Part shown: positions 41,679-50,299 of the stretch, piece after piece
Position numbering within the stretch: the first letter of the stretch is position 1
How the letters are laid out: each line of letters begins with the position of its first letter
Assembly (NCBI RefSeq): GCF_027667425.1
Contig: NZ_JAQEGR010000002.1
Coordinates: 239,221 to 303,220, forward strand
Direction of reading: 5' to 3'
Source: Fusicatenibacter saccharivorans
GTDB taxonomy: Bacteria; Bacillota; Clostridia; Lachnospirales; Lachnospiraceae
Length of the DNA: 64,000 bases
Made by a program: the position numbers and the translations under genes
Notes under the pieces: generated by a model
The model's database searches: none
What the model saw: the letters and a program-made list of their open reading frames with translations, nothing else
Told to the model about the DNA's origin: nothing

Positions 41679-41926
41679 AACCGATTGTGAAAGGAATGTT
41701 TGCCAGAAGCCTGGCCGGCCACGATAAAGGAAGGCTGTATGTGATTTCGGATGTACAGGAGCCATACGTATTCCTGGTGGACGGAAAAATCCGTACCGCC
41801 AACCGGCCGAAAAAGAAGAAGCTGATTCACGTACAGCCGGATTACGAAATGACGGATGCGGTTCGTGATGAAGATATCCGTAAGGCATTAAAAGAAAAAA
41901 GTTGCAAAGAGTTGAAGGAGGATTAA
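41675..41926 (+). CDS. KOW-domain RNA-binding protein (L14e/L6e/L27e-like)
   Basis: An 83-residue basic protein. The first half is a KOW/SH3-like barrel (VKGMFARSLAGHDKGRLYVI, then YVFLVDGKIRTANRPKKKK) of the kind seen in archaeal and eukaryotic L14e. It is widespread in Clostridia between map and infA. It probably binds rRNA or mRNA; no precise function is established to my knowledge. Translation is coupled to map, and it ends three nt before infA. Confidence 0.85.
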   Translation: MKPIVKGMFARSLAGHDKGRLYVISDVQEPYVFLVDGKIRTANRPKKKKLIHVQPDYEMTDAVRDEDIRKALKEKSCKELKED

Positions 41927-41929
41927 TCA

Positions 41930-42148
41930 ATGTCTAAGGCAGATGTAATTGAGGTAGAGGGAACTGTCCTCGAGAAATTACCAAACGCAATGTTTAAAGT
42001 AGAACTGGAAAATAAACACGTTGTACTGGCTCATATCAGCGGAAAGCTGCGTATGAACTTTATCCGTATTCTTCCGGGAGACAAAGTAACCATCGAGCTG
42101 TCCCCATACGATCTGGACAAGGGACGTATTATCTGGAGAGATAAATAA
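41930..42148 (+). CDS. infA: Translation initiation factor IF-1
   Basis: A 72-residue OB-fold factor that occupies the A site during initiation. It has MSKADVIEVEGTVLEKLPNA, FKVELENKHVVLAHISGKLR and the C-terminal SPYDLDKGRIIWR. It normally heads the alpha operon (infA-rpmJ-rpsM); here a terminator and a vanW-domain gene come next. Confidence 0.98.
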   Translation: MSKADVIEVEGTVLEKLPNAMFKVELENKHVVLAHISGKLRMNFIRILPGDKVTIELSPYDLDKGRIIWRDK

Positions 42149-42164
42149 GAAATACGATAAAAAA

Positions 42165-42190
42165 AGCCATCCGGCATGCCGGATGGCTTT
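42165..42190 (+). terminator. Terminator after infA
   Basis: A perfect palindromic hairpin agccatccggc/gccggatggct with an A-run before and a T-run after, so it may work on both strands. Confidence 0.85.
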
Positions 42191-42618
42191 TTCTCTGTAT
42201 GTGTTTCTCTGTATTCATCCCCAATAACAGTAACCGTTCTACAGAACAAAGATTTCGATCACCGGCCTTCAGATTTCTGACAGCCACAAAGCAAGCACCA
42301 GTCTGCAAACCCTGCAGCATCCGCGGCGGCGGGCATCTGAATTTCTTTTCAGTCCCTTTTGAAACCTTCCAGATGTATTATGCAATATTTTAATAGAAAA
42401 AGCAATGAAAAAAGTATAAAATTTTATGAAAACTTTTTGTAAAAACCAGGAGAATTTGTGCACTTTTGAAACAAAATTTTTAAACCGTCAGAAAAAAAAG
42501 AAAAAGTGAAAAGACAGGAGAAAAGAGCGGCCGGAAAACCGTGAAAATGACAGATGAGGGTTCGAAAGCGACAGAAGAATATATGTTTGTGAATTCTGTG
42601 TGAAGTTGAAATATTTGG
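42191..42618. other. Gene-free spacer between infA and the vanW-domain gene
   Basis: I see no supportable gene here. The first ~200 bases have mixed composition and the rest is very A-rich, with a few short dyads. Short open readings on both strands have no ribosome binding site and no recognisable sequence. It may be the eroded remains of an insertion. Confidence 0.5.
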
Positions 42619-42646
42619 TTGAATTCTCAAAATAATGTGATACAAT
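42619..42646 (+). promoter_or_regulatory. Promoter for the vanW-domain gene
   Basis: TTGAAT (42619-42624), a 16 nt spacer and TACAAT (42641-42646). The transcript would have a ~180 nt leader. Confidence 0.55.
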
Positions 42647-42831
42647 GCAATAGAGAAACTTTACGGAGAAATTTTACCGGGAAGGATCTCCTGTGCGGTG
42701 CGGTAAAATCCATGTACCGGCAGAAATCAGGGAAACATTTTATGAAACAGCAGGCTGCAGTCTGAAAAAAATTCGGATCTGCAGCAATGGCATCGCTGCT
42801 CCTTACAGATAACAGGAAAGGAAAATGTGCA

Positions 42832-44298
42832 ATGACAAAAAGGGGAAAGAAAAAAGGCCTTGTTGCAGCATTGAGCGTAGTTGCAGTGATTGTTTTACTT
42901 GCCGCTGCATATGGAATCTTCTGTCTGATCATCGAGGATGACAAAATCTGGGCAGATGCTTCTATTAACGGAGTAAACATTCAGGGAATGAGCAAAAAAG
43001 AAGCTGCACAGACAGTGGAACAGAAGTTTGAAGAAGATTATAAAGATACAGCTGTTACCGTTGAGCTGGATGGTCAGCAGTATACGATGAACGTATTTCC
43101 AATGCTGGGGATGGATGCTTCCGCAGAAATTGAAAAAGCATATGAAAAAGGCCATGGAAATCTTCTGGTTCGCGGTCTGGAGTGGGTCGAGATGAAACGG
43201 GGAAAGGCAGAGAAACTTTCCTATGATGTGCAGCCGACTGTGGCCCATCCAGATGAGGTGGAAGGAATTGTACAGGCATCCGGCATTCAGGATTACAACT
43301 CCATGCAGGATACTACATATGAAGTAACAGATACCGGCCTGATCGTGCATAAAGGCATTTCCGGAACCAGACCGGATGTGGATGCTTTAAAACAGCAGAT
43401 CCAGACGAATGTGACAGCAATGAATTTCCAGGATGTAATTTCCTGCCCGACGGCAGAAAATCAGCTGACGGAGCCGGATTTTGCCGGAATTGCAAGCCAG
43501 ATTTATACCGAGCCGGTCAATGCGACGCTGGATCCGGACAACGGATATTCCGTTGTGGCATCGAAAAACGGAACCTCAATGGATGCGGACAGTGCGAAAG
43601 CCGAGTATGAGAGTGCAGAAGAAAATACGGATATCACGATTCCGTTTACCTTTACCGAGCCGGAGATTACAACCGAGAAGATGAACGCAAATCTGTTTAA
43701 AGACACGCTTGGAAGTTACAGCTCCAGCGCAGCAGGTGGAACGAGCGGAAGAATTCACAACGTCGGACTTACGGCATCTATCTGCAACGGGCAGATCGTT
43801 CTGCCGGGAGAAACCTTCTCTTTTAATGGTGTCGTAGGTGATACAACGGCAGAAAAAGGATACCAGGAGGCAGCAGGCTATCAGGATGGCAAAGTCGTCC
43901 AGGTACTTGGAGGAGGCGAATGCCAGGTGTCCTCCACACTGTTTTCCGCTATTTTGTATACAGACCTTGATGTGTTGGAAAGAGCCAACCATTCGATGCC
44001 GGTACATTATGTGCCGTCAGGAATGGATGCAACCGTATTCTGGGATTCACCGGATTTCAAATTTGAAAATAATCATAAGTATCCGGTGAAAATTGTGATG
44101 AATATGGACAGCAGTGATACACTGACCGTAAAAATTCTCGGAACAAAAGAAAACGACTATACCATTGAGCCAAGGGTAGAGCAGATCGATGAGATGAGTA
44201 ATGTAACGTATCGTGATTATAAAGATGCAAGCGGAAATGTAGTAAAATCAGAATCCGTATGCGCAAGCAAATACAAACCGCTGAACTCAGGATCATGA
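42832..44298 (+). CDS. VanW-family, PG-binding-like surface protein
   Basis: A 488-residue protein with a basic start, one membrane segment (about residues 9-31), two peptidoglycan-binding-like segments (about 40-230, with NGVNIQGMSKKEAAQTVE at the start) and a C-terminal VanW domain (about 300-440, with GETFSFN, LGGGECQVSSTLF and NHSMPVHYVPSGMDATV). VanW is linked to vancomycin gene clusters and cell-envelope proteins, but its activity is not defined. The ATG at 42832 has GGAAAGGAAAA upstream; the reading from 42787 is not supported. It splits infA from rpmJ and is bounded by its own promoter and terminator. Confidence 0.88.
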   Translation: MTKRGKKKGLVAALSVVAVIVLLAAAYGIFCLIIEDDKIWADASINGVNIQGMSKKEAAQTVEQKFEEDYKDTAVTVELDGQQYTMNVFPMLGMDASAEIEKAYEKGHGNLLVRGLEWVEMKRGKAEKLSYDVQPTVAHPDEVEGIVQASGIQDYNSMQDTTYEVTDTGLIVHKGISGTRPDVDALKQQIQTNVTAMNFQDVISCPTAENQLTEPDFAGIASQIYTEPVNATLDPDNGYSVVASKNGTSMDADSAKAEYESAEENTDITIPFTFTEPEITTEKMNANLFKDTLGSYSSSAAGGTSGRIHNVGLTASICNGQIVLPGETFSFNGVVGDTTAEKGYQEAAGYQDGKVVQVLGGGECQVSSTLFSAILYTDLDVLERANHSMPVHYVPSGMDATVFWDSPDFKFENNHKYPVKIVMNMDSSDTLTVKILGTKENDYTIEPRVEQIDEMSNVTYRDYKDASGNVVKSESVCASKYKPLNSGS

Positions 44299-44319
44299 TG
44301 CAAAAAAGATGTTACCTGT

Positions 44320-44367
44320 AAAAAACAGGCGGGACAGAGAAGAGAAATCTGTCCGGCCTGTTTTTTT
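44320..44367 (+). terminator. Terminator of the vanW-domain gene
   Basis: aaaaaacaggc-ggacaga / tctgtcc-gcctgttttttt, a long near-perfect stem with a T-run. Confidence 0.85.
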
Positions 44368-44440
44368 CTTACCGGTGGGAGAGATGAAAAAATGCACAGA
44401 AAAAGAGCAAAAAAAAATGAAAAAATATGTAAAAAATTTC

Positions 44441-44469
44441 TTGCATTTCCGGGAACAAAATGCTATACT
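44441..44469 (+). promoter_or_regulatory. Promoter for the alpha operon (rpmJ onward)
   Basis: TTGCAT (44441-44446), a 17 nt spacer and TATACT (44464-44469), about 120 nt before rpmJ. Confidence 0.8.
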
Positions 44470-44591
44470 ATAAAACGAACTTTTGCGCGTGGACTTTTTT
44501 CTAACCCACAAAAAGAAAACGCATTCCAAAAGTTTACAACAGAAAATTCCCCTACACGGGGCGCTAAGGAGCAAAGAAAGGAGGATTCATC

Positions 44592-44705
44592 ATGAAGGTT
44601 AGATCTTCTGTAAAACCGATCTGCGAGAAATGCAAAGTTATCAAAAGAAAAGGTAGCATCAGAATCATTTGTGAGAATCCAAAGCACAAACAGCGCCAGG
44701 GCTAA
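44592..44705 (+). CDS. rpmJ: 50S ribosomal protein L36
   Basis: A 37-residue L36 read directly from the sequence: MKVRSSVKPICEKCKVIKRK at the start, then a second Cys/His pair (ICENPKHKQRQG). The C-x2-C...C-x4-H zinc set is complete. A strong AAAGGAGG site lies before the ATG at 44592. First gene of the alpha operon here; a 295 nt structured gap follows before rpsM. Confidence 0.96.
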   Translation: MKVRSSVKPICEKCKVIKRKGSIRIICENPKHKQRQG

Positions 44706-45000
44706 TCCGTCATTAGGCTTGATCGTAATTGTGCAGATTTTAAGTGCGGCTGCAGCGAGGACGCGCGTGAATGCGTTGTTCTGCTGTTAATATTATAAAG
44801 TGAGACACCTGGCAAGTTGCAGCCAGGACACCTCCGGCGGGTGGACGCGCGGAGCGCAGACATCCCTTATAATATTGCTTAATACTCCGATCTGTCAGGT
44901 GGCAGAAGGAGAAAGGTCGTGCGAACACGGCTGGATACACGCATACCTGTATCCCAATTAGGAAAATATTAATGTTTTAGAAAAATGGAGGACAAAGTAC
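44706..45000 (+). promoter_or_regulatory. Structured spacer between rpmJ and rpsM
   Basis: The 295 nt gap contains a perfect 10 bp long-range stem, aatattataa (44789-44798) with ttataatatt (44867-44876). It encloses hairpins cctggc/gccagg and cacc/gggtg and a GC-rich stretch. S4 (RpsD) represses the alpha operon in other bacteria through a leader, and rpsD is in this operon, so an S4-binding leader is a reasonable guess. A second promoter is not clear. The class is not recognised. Confidence 0.5.
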
Positions 45001-45369
45001 ATGGCTCGTATAGCTGGTGTAGACTTACCAAGAGACAAACGTGTTGAGATTGGTCTGACCTATATCTACGGAATCGGTAGAACAAGTGCAGATCGTATCT
45101 TAAAAGAAGCTGGAGTAAATCCGGACACACGCTGCAGAGATTTGACAGACGATGAAGTAAAGAGACTCAGCGCAGTTATCGATGAGAGTCAGGTTGTAGA
45201 AGGAGATCTTCGTAGAGAAATCGCTATGAACATCAAACGTCTGCAGGAGATCGGATGCTACAGAGGTATCCGTCATCGTAAAGGCCTTCCGGTTCGTGGT
45301 CAGAAAACAAAGACCAACGCAAGAACTCGCAAAGGTCCTAAGAGAACTGTTGCAAATAAGAAGAAATAA
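45001..45369 (+). CDS. rpsM: 30S ribosomal protein S13
   Basis: A 122-residue S13 with MARIAGVDLPRDKRVEIGLT, YIYGIGRTSADRI, and the C-terminal basic tail GLPVRGQKTKTNARTRKGP. It contacts L5 and tRNA in the 30S head. The ATG has ATGGAGG upstream. Confidence 0.98.
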   Translation: MARIAGVDLPRDKRVEIGLTYIYGIGRTSADRILKEAGVNPDTRCRDLTDDEVKRLSAVIDESQVVEGDLRREIAMNIKRLQEIGCYRGIRHRKGLPVRGQKTKTNARTRKGPKRTVANKKK

Positions 45370-45419
45370 TTTAACCAGTAGTCCAATATAAGATTAAGAA
45401 AGTGTAGGTTAGTTTTAAA

Positions 45420-45812
45420 ATGGCAAAAGTGACAAAGAAAACGACAAAACGTCGTGTCAGAAAAAACGTTGAACACGGACAGGCACATATCCAGTCTTCC
45501 TTCAATAATACAATCGTAACACTGACTGATGCAGAAGGAAATGCTCTTTCTTGGGCAAGTGCCGGCGGTCTGGGATTTAGAGGTTCAAGAAAATCTACTC
45601 CATACGCAGCTCAGATGGCTGCAGAAACTGCTACCAAAGCAGCGCTGGTTCATGGCTTAAAGACTGTTGACGTTATGGTAAAAGGACCAGGATCAGGTCG
45701 TGAAGCTGCAATCCGTGCCCTTCAGGCATGCGGTCTTGAAGTTACAAGCATCCGCGACGTAACACCGGTTCCGCACAACGGATGCCGCCCACCAAAACGT
45801 AGAAGAGTCTGA
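45420..45812 (+). CDS. rpsK: 30S ribosomal protein S11
   Basis: A 130-residue S11 of the 30S platform, with the block GQAHIQSSFNNTIVTLTDAE and the C-terminal DVTPVPHNGCRPPKRRRV. The gap of 50 nt to rpsM has only a weak ribosome binding site (AAGTGTAGGTTAG). Confidence 0.98.
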   Translation: MAKVTKKTTKRRVRKNVEHGQAHIQSSFNNTIVTLTDAEGNALSWASAGGLGFRGSRKSTPYAAQMAAETATKAALVHGLKTVDVMVKGPGSGREAAIRALQACGLEVTSIRDVTPVPHNGCRPPKRRRV

Positions 45813-45828
45813 TTAGGAGGTTAAGAAC

Positions 45829-46422
45829 ATGGCAGTAAATAGAGTACCAGTCCTGAAAAGATGCAGATCCCTCGGAATGGATCCTGTATATCTTGGAATT
45901 GATAAGAAGTCCACAAGACAGCTGAAAAGAGCAAACAGAAAAATGTCTGAGTATGGTCTTCAGTTAAGAGAAAAACAGAAAGCAAAATTCATCTACGGCG
46001 TTCTGGAGAAACCTTTTGTTAACTATTACAAAAAGGCTGACAGAATGGAAGGACAGACTGGTGAGAACCTGATGATCCTTCTTGAGCTCCGTCTGGACAA
46101 CGTTCTGTTCCGTATGGGAATGGCTAGAACCAGAAAAGAAGCACGTCAGATCGTTGACCACAAACACGTTCTGGTTAACGGCAAACAGGTAAATATCCCG
46201 TCTTACCTTGTAAGCGCTGGTGATACCATCGAAATCAAAGAGGGTAAAAAATCCTCTCAGAGATATAAAGACATCGTAGAGGTTACAGGCGGCCGTCTGA
46301 CTCCGGAATGGATCGAGGCTGATCTTGAGGCACTCAAAGGTGTTGTAAAAGAGCGTCCTACCCGCGAAATGATCGATGTTCCGGTTGACGAAGTGCAGAT
46401 CGTCGAGCTGTATTCTAAATAA
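45829..46422 (+). CDS. rpsD: 30S ribosomal protein S4
   Basis: A 197-residue S4, primary 16S rRNA binder and known repressor of its own operon. It has YGLQLREKQKAKFIYGVLEK, the S4 RNA-binding domain (RLDNVLFRMGMARTRKEARQ) and VNIPSYLVSAGDTIEI. The N-terminal zinc motif of some S4 proteins is absent: the N terminus has only an isolated Cys. It is in the alpha operon, as in Clostridia but unlike Bacillus. Confidence 0.98.
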   Translation: MAVNRVPVLKRCRSLGMDPVYLGIDKKSTRQLKRANRKMSEYGLQLREKQKAKFIYGVLEKPFVNYYKKADRMEGQTGENLMILLELRLDNVLFRMGMARTRKEARQIVDHKHVLVNGKQVNIPSYLVSAGDTIEIKEGKKSSQRYKDIVEVTGGRLTPEWIEADLEALKGVVKERPTREMIDVPVDEVQIVELYSK

Positions 46423-46494
46423 AGAATCGCCATACGCGGAAGGCTTTATTCCCATGAGTAATGAGCCAACCAATTTAAAAGGAGGGGCTTTCGA

Positions 46495-47457
46495 GTGTTT
46501 GATTTTAACAAACCGAAAATTGAAATTACTGAGATTTCTGATGACAAGAAGTACGGCAGATTTGTGGTTGAACCTCTGGAAAGAGGCTACGGTATCACAT
46601 TAGGTAATTCTCTTCGCAGAATTATGCTTTCTTCCCTCCCTGGAGCAGCAGTAAGCCAGGTTAAAATCGAGGGCGTTCTTCATGAATTCAGCTCCATCCC
46701 TGGAGTAAAAGAAGACGTTACAGAAATCATCATGAACCTGAAGAGCCTTGCAATCCGCAATAACAGCGTAACCAACGAAGCAAAAGTTGCTTATATTGAG
46801 TTCGAGGGCGAGGGAGTTGTAAGAGCATCCGATATTCAGGTAGATCAGGATATTGAGATCATGAATCCGGATCAGGTAATCGCAACCCTGAACGGCGGCC
46901 CGGACAGCAAGCTGTACATGGAGCTGACGATCACAAAAGGCCGCGGTTATATCAGTGCTGACAAAGGCAAGAGCGATGACATGCCGATCGGCGTTCTCGC
47001 TGTGGATGCTATCTATACACCGGTTGAGCGTGTAAACCTCAAAGTGGAGAACACCCGTGTAGGTCAGATTACCGATTACGATAAACTGACACTGGATGTT
47101 TACACCAGAGGAACACTGGATCCGGACGAGGCAGTCAGCCTGGCAGCTAAGGTTTTAAGCGAGCATCTGAAACTCTTCATCGATCTGTCTGAGAATGCGA
47201 AGACAGCAGAAGTTATGATCGAGAAAGAGGACAATGAGAAAGAGAAAGTTCTGGAGATGAACATCGACGAGCTTGAGCTTTCCGTGCGTTCCTATAACTG
47301 CTTGAAACGTGCCGGTATCAATACCGTAGAAGAGCTGTGCAACAAAACTTCCGAAGACATGATGAAGGTTCGTAACCTGGGCCGCAAGTCTCTGGAAGAG
47401 GTACTTGCAAAGCTGAAAGAACTGGGACTGTCACTGAGTCCTGGGGACGGAGAATAA
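46495..47457 (+). CDS. rpoA: RNA polymerase alpha subunit
   Basis: A 320-residue alpha subunit. The N-terminal domain has KYGRFVVEPLERGYGITLGN and RRIMLSSLPGAAV, used for dimerisation and beta/beta' contacts. The C-terminal domain has MNIDELELSVRSYNCLKRAG and NLGRKSLEEV for DNA and activator contact. The start is GTG at 46495 with AAAAGGAGGGG upstream. Confidence 0.98.
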   Translation: MFDFNKPKIEITEISDDKKYGRFVVEPLERGYGITLGNSLRRIMLSSLPGAAVSQVKIEGVLHEFSSIPGVKEDVTEIIMNLKSLAIRNNSVTNEAKVAYIEFEGEGVVRASDIQVDQDIEIMNPDQVIATLNGGPDSKLYMELTITKGRGYISADKGKSDDMPIGVLAVDAIYTPVERVNLKVENTRVGQITDYDKLTLDVYTRGTLDPDEAVSLAAKVLSEHLKLFIDLSENAKTAEVMIEKEDNEKEKVLEMNIDELELSVRSYNCLKRAGINTVEELCNKTSEDMMKVRNLGRKSLEEVLAKLKELGLSLSPGDGE

Positions 47458-47561
47458 ATCACAGCGATTTATCTTTCCGTTTGATTTGTAGACGAAAACC
47501 CCCTGTCAGTAAGTCCGAGGCAGCATGACTTGCGGGTTCCACAAATGGAGGAAAATTTAAA

Positions 47562-48098
47562 ATGGCAAAATATAGAAAACTTGGCAGAACATCTGACCAG
47601 AGAAAAGCATTATTAAGAAACCAGGTAACCAACCTTCTGTATCACGGAAAAATCGTTACCACTGAGACCAAAGCGAAAGAGATCCGCAAGATCGCTGAAA
47701 GCATGATCGCACTGGCTGTAAAAGAGAAAGATAACTTTGAGACCGTTACCGTTACTGCTAAAGTAGCTCGCAAAGATGCTGATGGCAAACGTGTGAAAGA
47801 AGTAAAAGACGGCAAAAAAGTTACCGTATACGATGAAGTTCAGAAAGAGATCAAAAAAGATCTTCCGTCCAGACTTCACGCTAGACGTCAGATGGCAAGC
47901 TTCTTCTATCCTGTAACAGAGGTTCCGACCGAAGCAGCAGGACGCAAGAAAAACACCAAGTCCATCGATATGCCACAGAAAATGTTCGATGAGATCGCTC
48001 CGAAATATGCAGACCGTAACGGCGGATATACCCGTATCATCAAGATCGGACCGCGTAAAGGTGATGCAGCTATGGAAGTTGTAATCGAGCTGGTTTAA
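47562..48098 (+). CDS. rplQ: 50S ribosomal protein L17, extended form
   Basis: A 178-residue L17; most bacterial L17 proteins have about 115-130 residues. The core is clear at both ends: MAKYRKLGRTSDQRKALLRN and FDEIAPKYADRNGGYTRIIK. Two insertions account for the length, one around residues 52-100 (basic and acidic, with KEVKDGKKVTVYDEVQKEIK) and one around 108-135 (PVTEVPTEAAGRKKNTKS). It is last in the alpha operon; the 104 nt gap to rpoA has a dyad (aaccc...gggtt). Confidence 0.95.
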   Translation: MAKYRKLGRTSDQRKALLRNQVTNLLYHGKIVTTETKAKEIRKIAESMIALAVKEKDNFETVTVTAKVARKDADGKRVKEVKDGKKVTVYDEVQKEIKKDLPSRLHARRQMASFFYPVTEVPTEAAGRKKNTKSIDMPQKMFDEIAPKYADRNGGYTRIIKIGPRKGDAAMEVVIELV

Positions 48099-48120
48099 TC
48101 TGTAAATAGTTTTGAAATTC

Positions 48121-48157
48121 GCAGGGGCTGCCTCTTAGTAGGTGGCTCCTGTTTTGT
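48121..48157 (+). terminator. Terminator of the alpha operon
   Basis: caggggctgcct/aggtggctcctg imperfect stem, 6 nt loop, then TTTTGTTGT. Confidence 0.65.
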
Positions 48158-48209
48158 TGTATATCATATTTTATATGACACAATTGCGAAATTGTGGCAA
48201 TGTACGGGG

Positions 48210-48238
48210 TTGCATCTGCTTTGCGAATAAGGTACAAT
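48210..48238 (+). promoter_or_regulatory. Promoter for the lipid kinase gene
   Basis: TTGCAT (48210-48215), a 17 nt spacer and TACAAT (48233-48238). Confidence 0.7.
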
Positions 48239-48284
48239 ACAGAATACAGAACAGCTAAAATGGGATACAAAGGAGAGCATTTGC

Positions 48285-49184
48285 ATGGAGAGCAAGAAAA
48301 AAATGTTGTTTATTTTTAATCCGTTTTCCGGAAAAGCACAGATTAAAAGTAAACTGTTTGAAATTATCGATGTTTTTGTAAAAGGCGGATATGAAGTCAT
48401 TGTCCACCCGACGCAGGCAGTCGGAGATGGTTTCGAAAAGACAAAGGAGCTTGCGCCGCAGGTGGATCTCGTTGTCTGCAGCGGGGGCGACGGAACACTG
48501 GATGAAGTTGTCAGCGGTCTGATGGAAGTGGATCAGCGCGTTCCGATCGGTTATATTCCGGCCGGAAGCACCAATGACTTTGCAAACAGTCTTTCTATTT
48601 CGAAAGATATGGTACAGGCGGCAAAGGATATCATCGAGGGAAACCTGTATTCCTGTGATGTGGGAGCGTTCAACAACGACAGCTTTGTCTACATCGCTGC
48701 ATTCGGCCTTTTCACGGATGTTTCCTATGAGACAGATCAGCACATGAAAAACATTCTCGGCCATCTGGCATACCTGCTGGAGGGATCCAAACGGATCTGG
48801 AATGTGCCGACGTACTGGATTAAAGTCGAGGCAAACGGGGAAACCTTTGAGGGAGAGTATATCTACGGTATGGTGACGAATGCCAAGTCCGTCGGCGGCT
48901 TCAAAAACCTGCCAGGACAGGATGTACGCCTGGATGACGGACTCTTCGAGGTAACCCTGATCAAACGCCCGAAAAACCCGCTGGAACTGAATGAGATCAT
49001 TGCGTCCCTGCTGATGCAGGAGGATCACACAGACCTCATCGATTCGTTCAAGACCGACCGCATCATCATCGAGTCCAACCAGGAGATTTCCTGGACTCTG
49101 GACGGCGAATACGGCGGAGATCACGGCTATGTCTGCATCGAAGCGCGCAAACATGCCATGGAACTGGTTCTGAACAATAAGTAG
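48285..49184 (+). CDS. Diacylglycerol/sphingosine kinase family protein (YegS/DgkB-like)
   Basis: A 299-residue lipid kinase-like protein. The N-terminal ATP-binding domain has FNPFSGKAQIKSKL, the signature VCSGGDGTLDEVVSGL (about 64-79) and GYIPAGSTNDFANSL (about 88-102). The C-terminal beta-rich lipid-binding domain has the conserved DGLFEVTLI segment. It likely phosphorylates diacylglycerol to phosphatidate and recycles lipid from cell-envelope polymer synthesis, as DgkB does in Bacillus. It is monocistronic. Confidence 0.88.
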   Translation: MESKKKMLFIFNPFSGKAQIKSKLFEIIDVFVKGGYEVIVHPTQAVGDGFEKTKELAPQVDLVVCSGGDGTLDEVVSGLMEVDQRVPIGYIPAGSTNDFANSLSISKDMVQAAKDIIEGNLYSCDVGAFNNDSFVYIAAFGLFTDVSYETDQHMKNILGHLAYLLEGSKRIWNVPTYWIKVEANGETFEGEYIYGMVTNAKSVGGFKNLPGQDVRLDDGLFEVTLIKRPKNPLELNEIIASLLMQEDHTDLIDSFKTDRIIIESNQEISWTLDGEYGGDHGYVCIEARKHAMELVLNNK

Positions 49185-49249
49185 GCACGGCTTTTTGATA
49201 AGTTTTTCACAAAAAAGTGCAAAAAAATGGATTTCGCTACGAAAACCAT

Positions 49250-49278
49250 TTGGCATTTGCAGAAAGATGTTGTATAAT
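49250..49278 (+). promoter_or_regulatory. Promoter for fba
   Basis: TTGGCA (49250-49255), a 17 nt spacer and TATAAT (49273-49278), about 85 nt before the ATG. Confidence 0.75.
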
Positions 49279-49363
49279 AAAACCAGTTATGAAAGTAACA
49301 AGTATGCCGTAAGCCTGAAAACGGTACACGGCACAATTACAGACACAGGAGGTCATTTGAGCT

Positions 49364-50227
49364 ATGTTAGTATCAGCAAAAGAAATGTTGGACAAAGCAA
49401 AAGCTGGCCACTATGCAGTTGGTCAGTTTAACATCAACAACTTGGAGTGGACAAAATCCATCCTTCTTACCGCACAGGAGATGAATTCTCCGGTTATCCT
49501 TGGCGTATCTGAGGGTGCAGGAAAATACATGACAGGTTTTAAAACTGTAGCTGCTATGGTAAAGGCTATGATCGAAGAACTGAACATCACTGTTCCGGTT
49601 GCTCTGCATCTGGACCATGGAACCTACGAAGGATGCTACAAATGCATCGAAGCAGGTTTCTCATCCATCATGTTTGACGGATCTCATTATCCGATCGAAG
49701 AGAACGTTGCAAAAACAAAAGAACTGGTAGCTGTTTGCAAAGAGAAAGGAATGTCTCTGGAAGCAGAAGTTGGTTCTATCGGTGGAGAAGAAGATGGTGT
49801 TGTAGGTATGGGCGAATGCGCTGATCCGAACGAGTGCAAGATGATTGCAGACCTCGGTGTAGATATGCTTGCAGCAGGTATCGGCAATATCCACGGTGTA
49901 TACCCGGCTAACTGGCAGGGACTGAGCTTTGAGACTCTGGCAGCTGTACAGGAGCTGACAGGAACTATGCCGCTCGTTCTTCACGGTGGTACAGGTATCC
50001 CGGATGACATGATCAAGAAAGCCATTGACCTTGGCGTTTCCAAAATCAATGTAAATACAGAGTGCCAGCTTGCATTCGCAGCAGCTACACGTAAATACAT
50101 CGAAGAGGGCAAAGATCAGCAGGGTAAAGGATTCGATCCTCGTAAACTCCTTGCTCCTGGCGCAGAAGCTATCAAAGCTACTGTAAGAGAAAAAATCGAA
50201 CTGTTCGGTTCTGCAAACAAAGCCTGA
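49364..50227 (+). CDS. fba: Class II fructose-bisphosphate aldolase
   Basis: A 287-residue zinc-dependent aldolase of glycolysis. Zinc and catalytic landmarks: ALHLDHGTYEGC (zinc His in LDHG, about 80-91), FDGSHYPIEENV (about 104-115), EAEVGSIGGEEDG (about 130-142), GNIHGVYPANW (zinc His, about 178) and LHGGTGIPDD (zinc His, about 208). The YgAP/FbaA-like short form is typical of Firmicutes. Codon use looks highly expressed. It has its own promoter and terminator. Confidence 0.95.
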   Translation: MLVSAKEMLDKAKAGHYAVGQFNINNLEWTKSILLTAQEMNSPVILGVSEGAGKYMTGFKTVAAMVKAMIEELNITVPVALHLDHGTYEGCYKCIEAGFSSIMFDGSHYPIEENVAKTKELVAVCKEKGMSLEAEVGSIGGEEDGVVGMGECADPNECKMIADLGVDMLAAGIGNIHGVYPANWQGLSFETLAAVQELTGTMPLVLHGGTGIPDDMIKKAIDLGVSKINVNTECQLAFAAATRKYIEEGKDQQGKGFDPRKLLAPGAEAIKATVREKIELFGSANKA

Positions 50228-50239
50228 GTTTAAGCACGA

Positions 50240-50299
50240 AAATGCTGTGCAGGATTCCTGGGGGACTTCCTCCTCAGGGTCCGCACAGTATTTTTTTTC
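50240..50299 (+). terminator. Terminator of fba
   Basis: An atgctgtgc.../gcacagtat interrupted stem enclosing a second ctgggg/ctcag pairing, followed by a run of Ts. Confidence 0.75.

Noticed and set aside
42129..42463. Short minus-strand readings between infA and the vanW gene
   Set aside because: No start signals, no similarity and overlap with the infA terminator.
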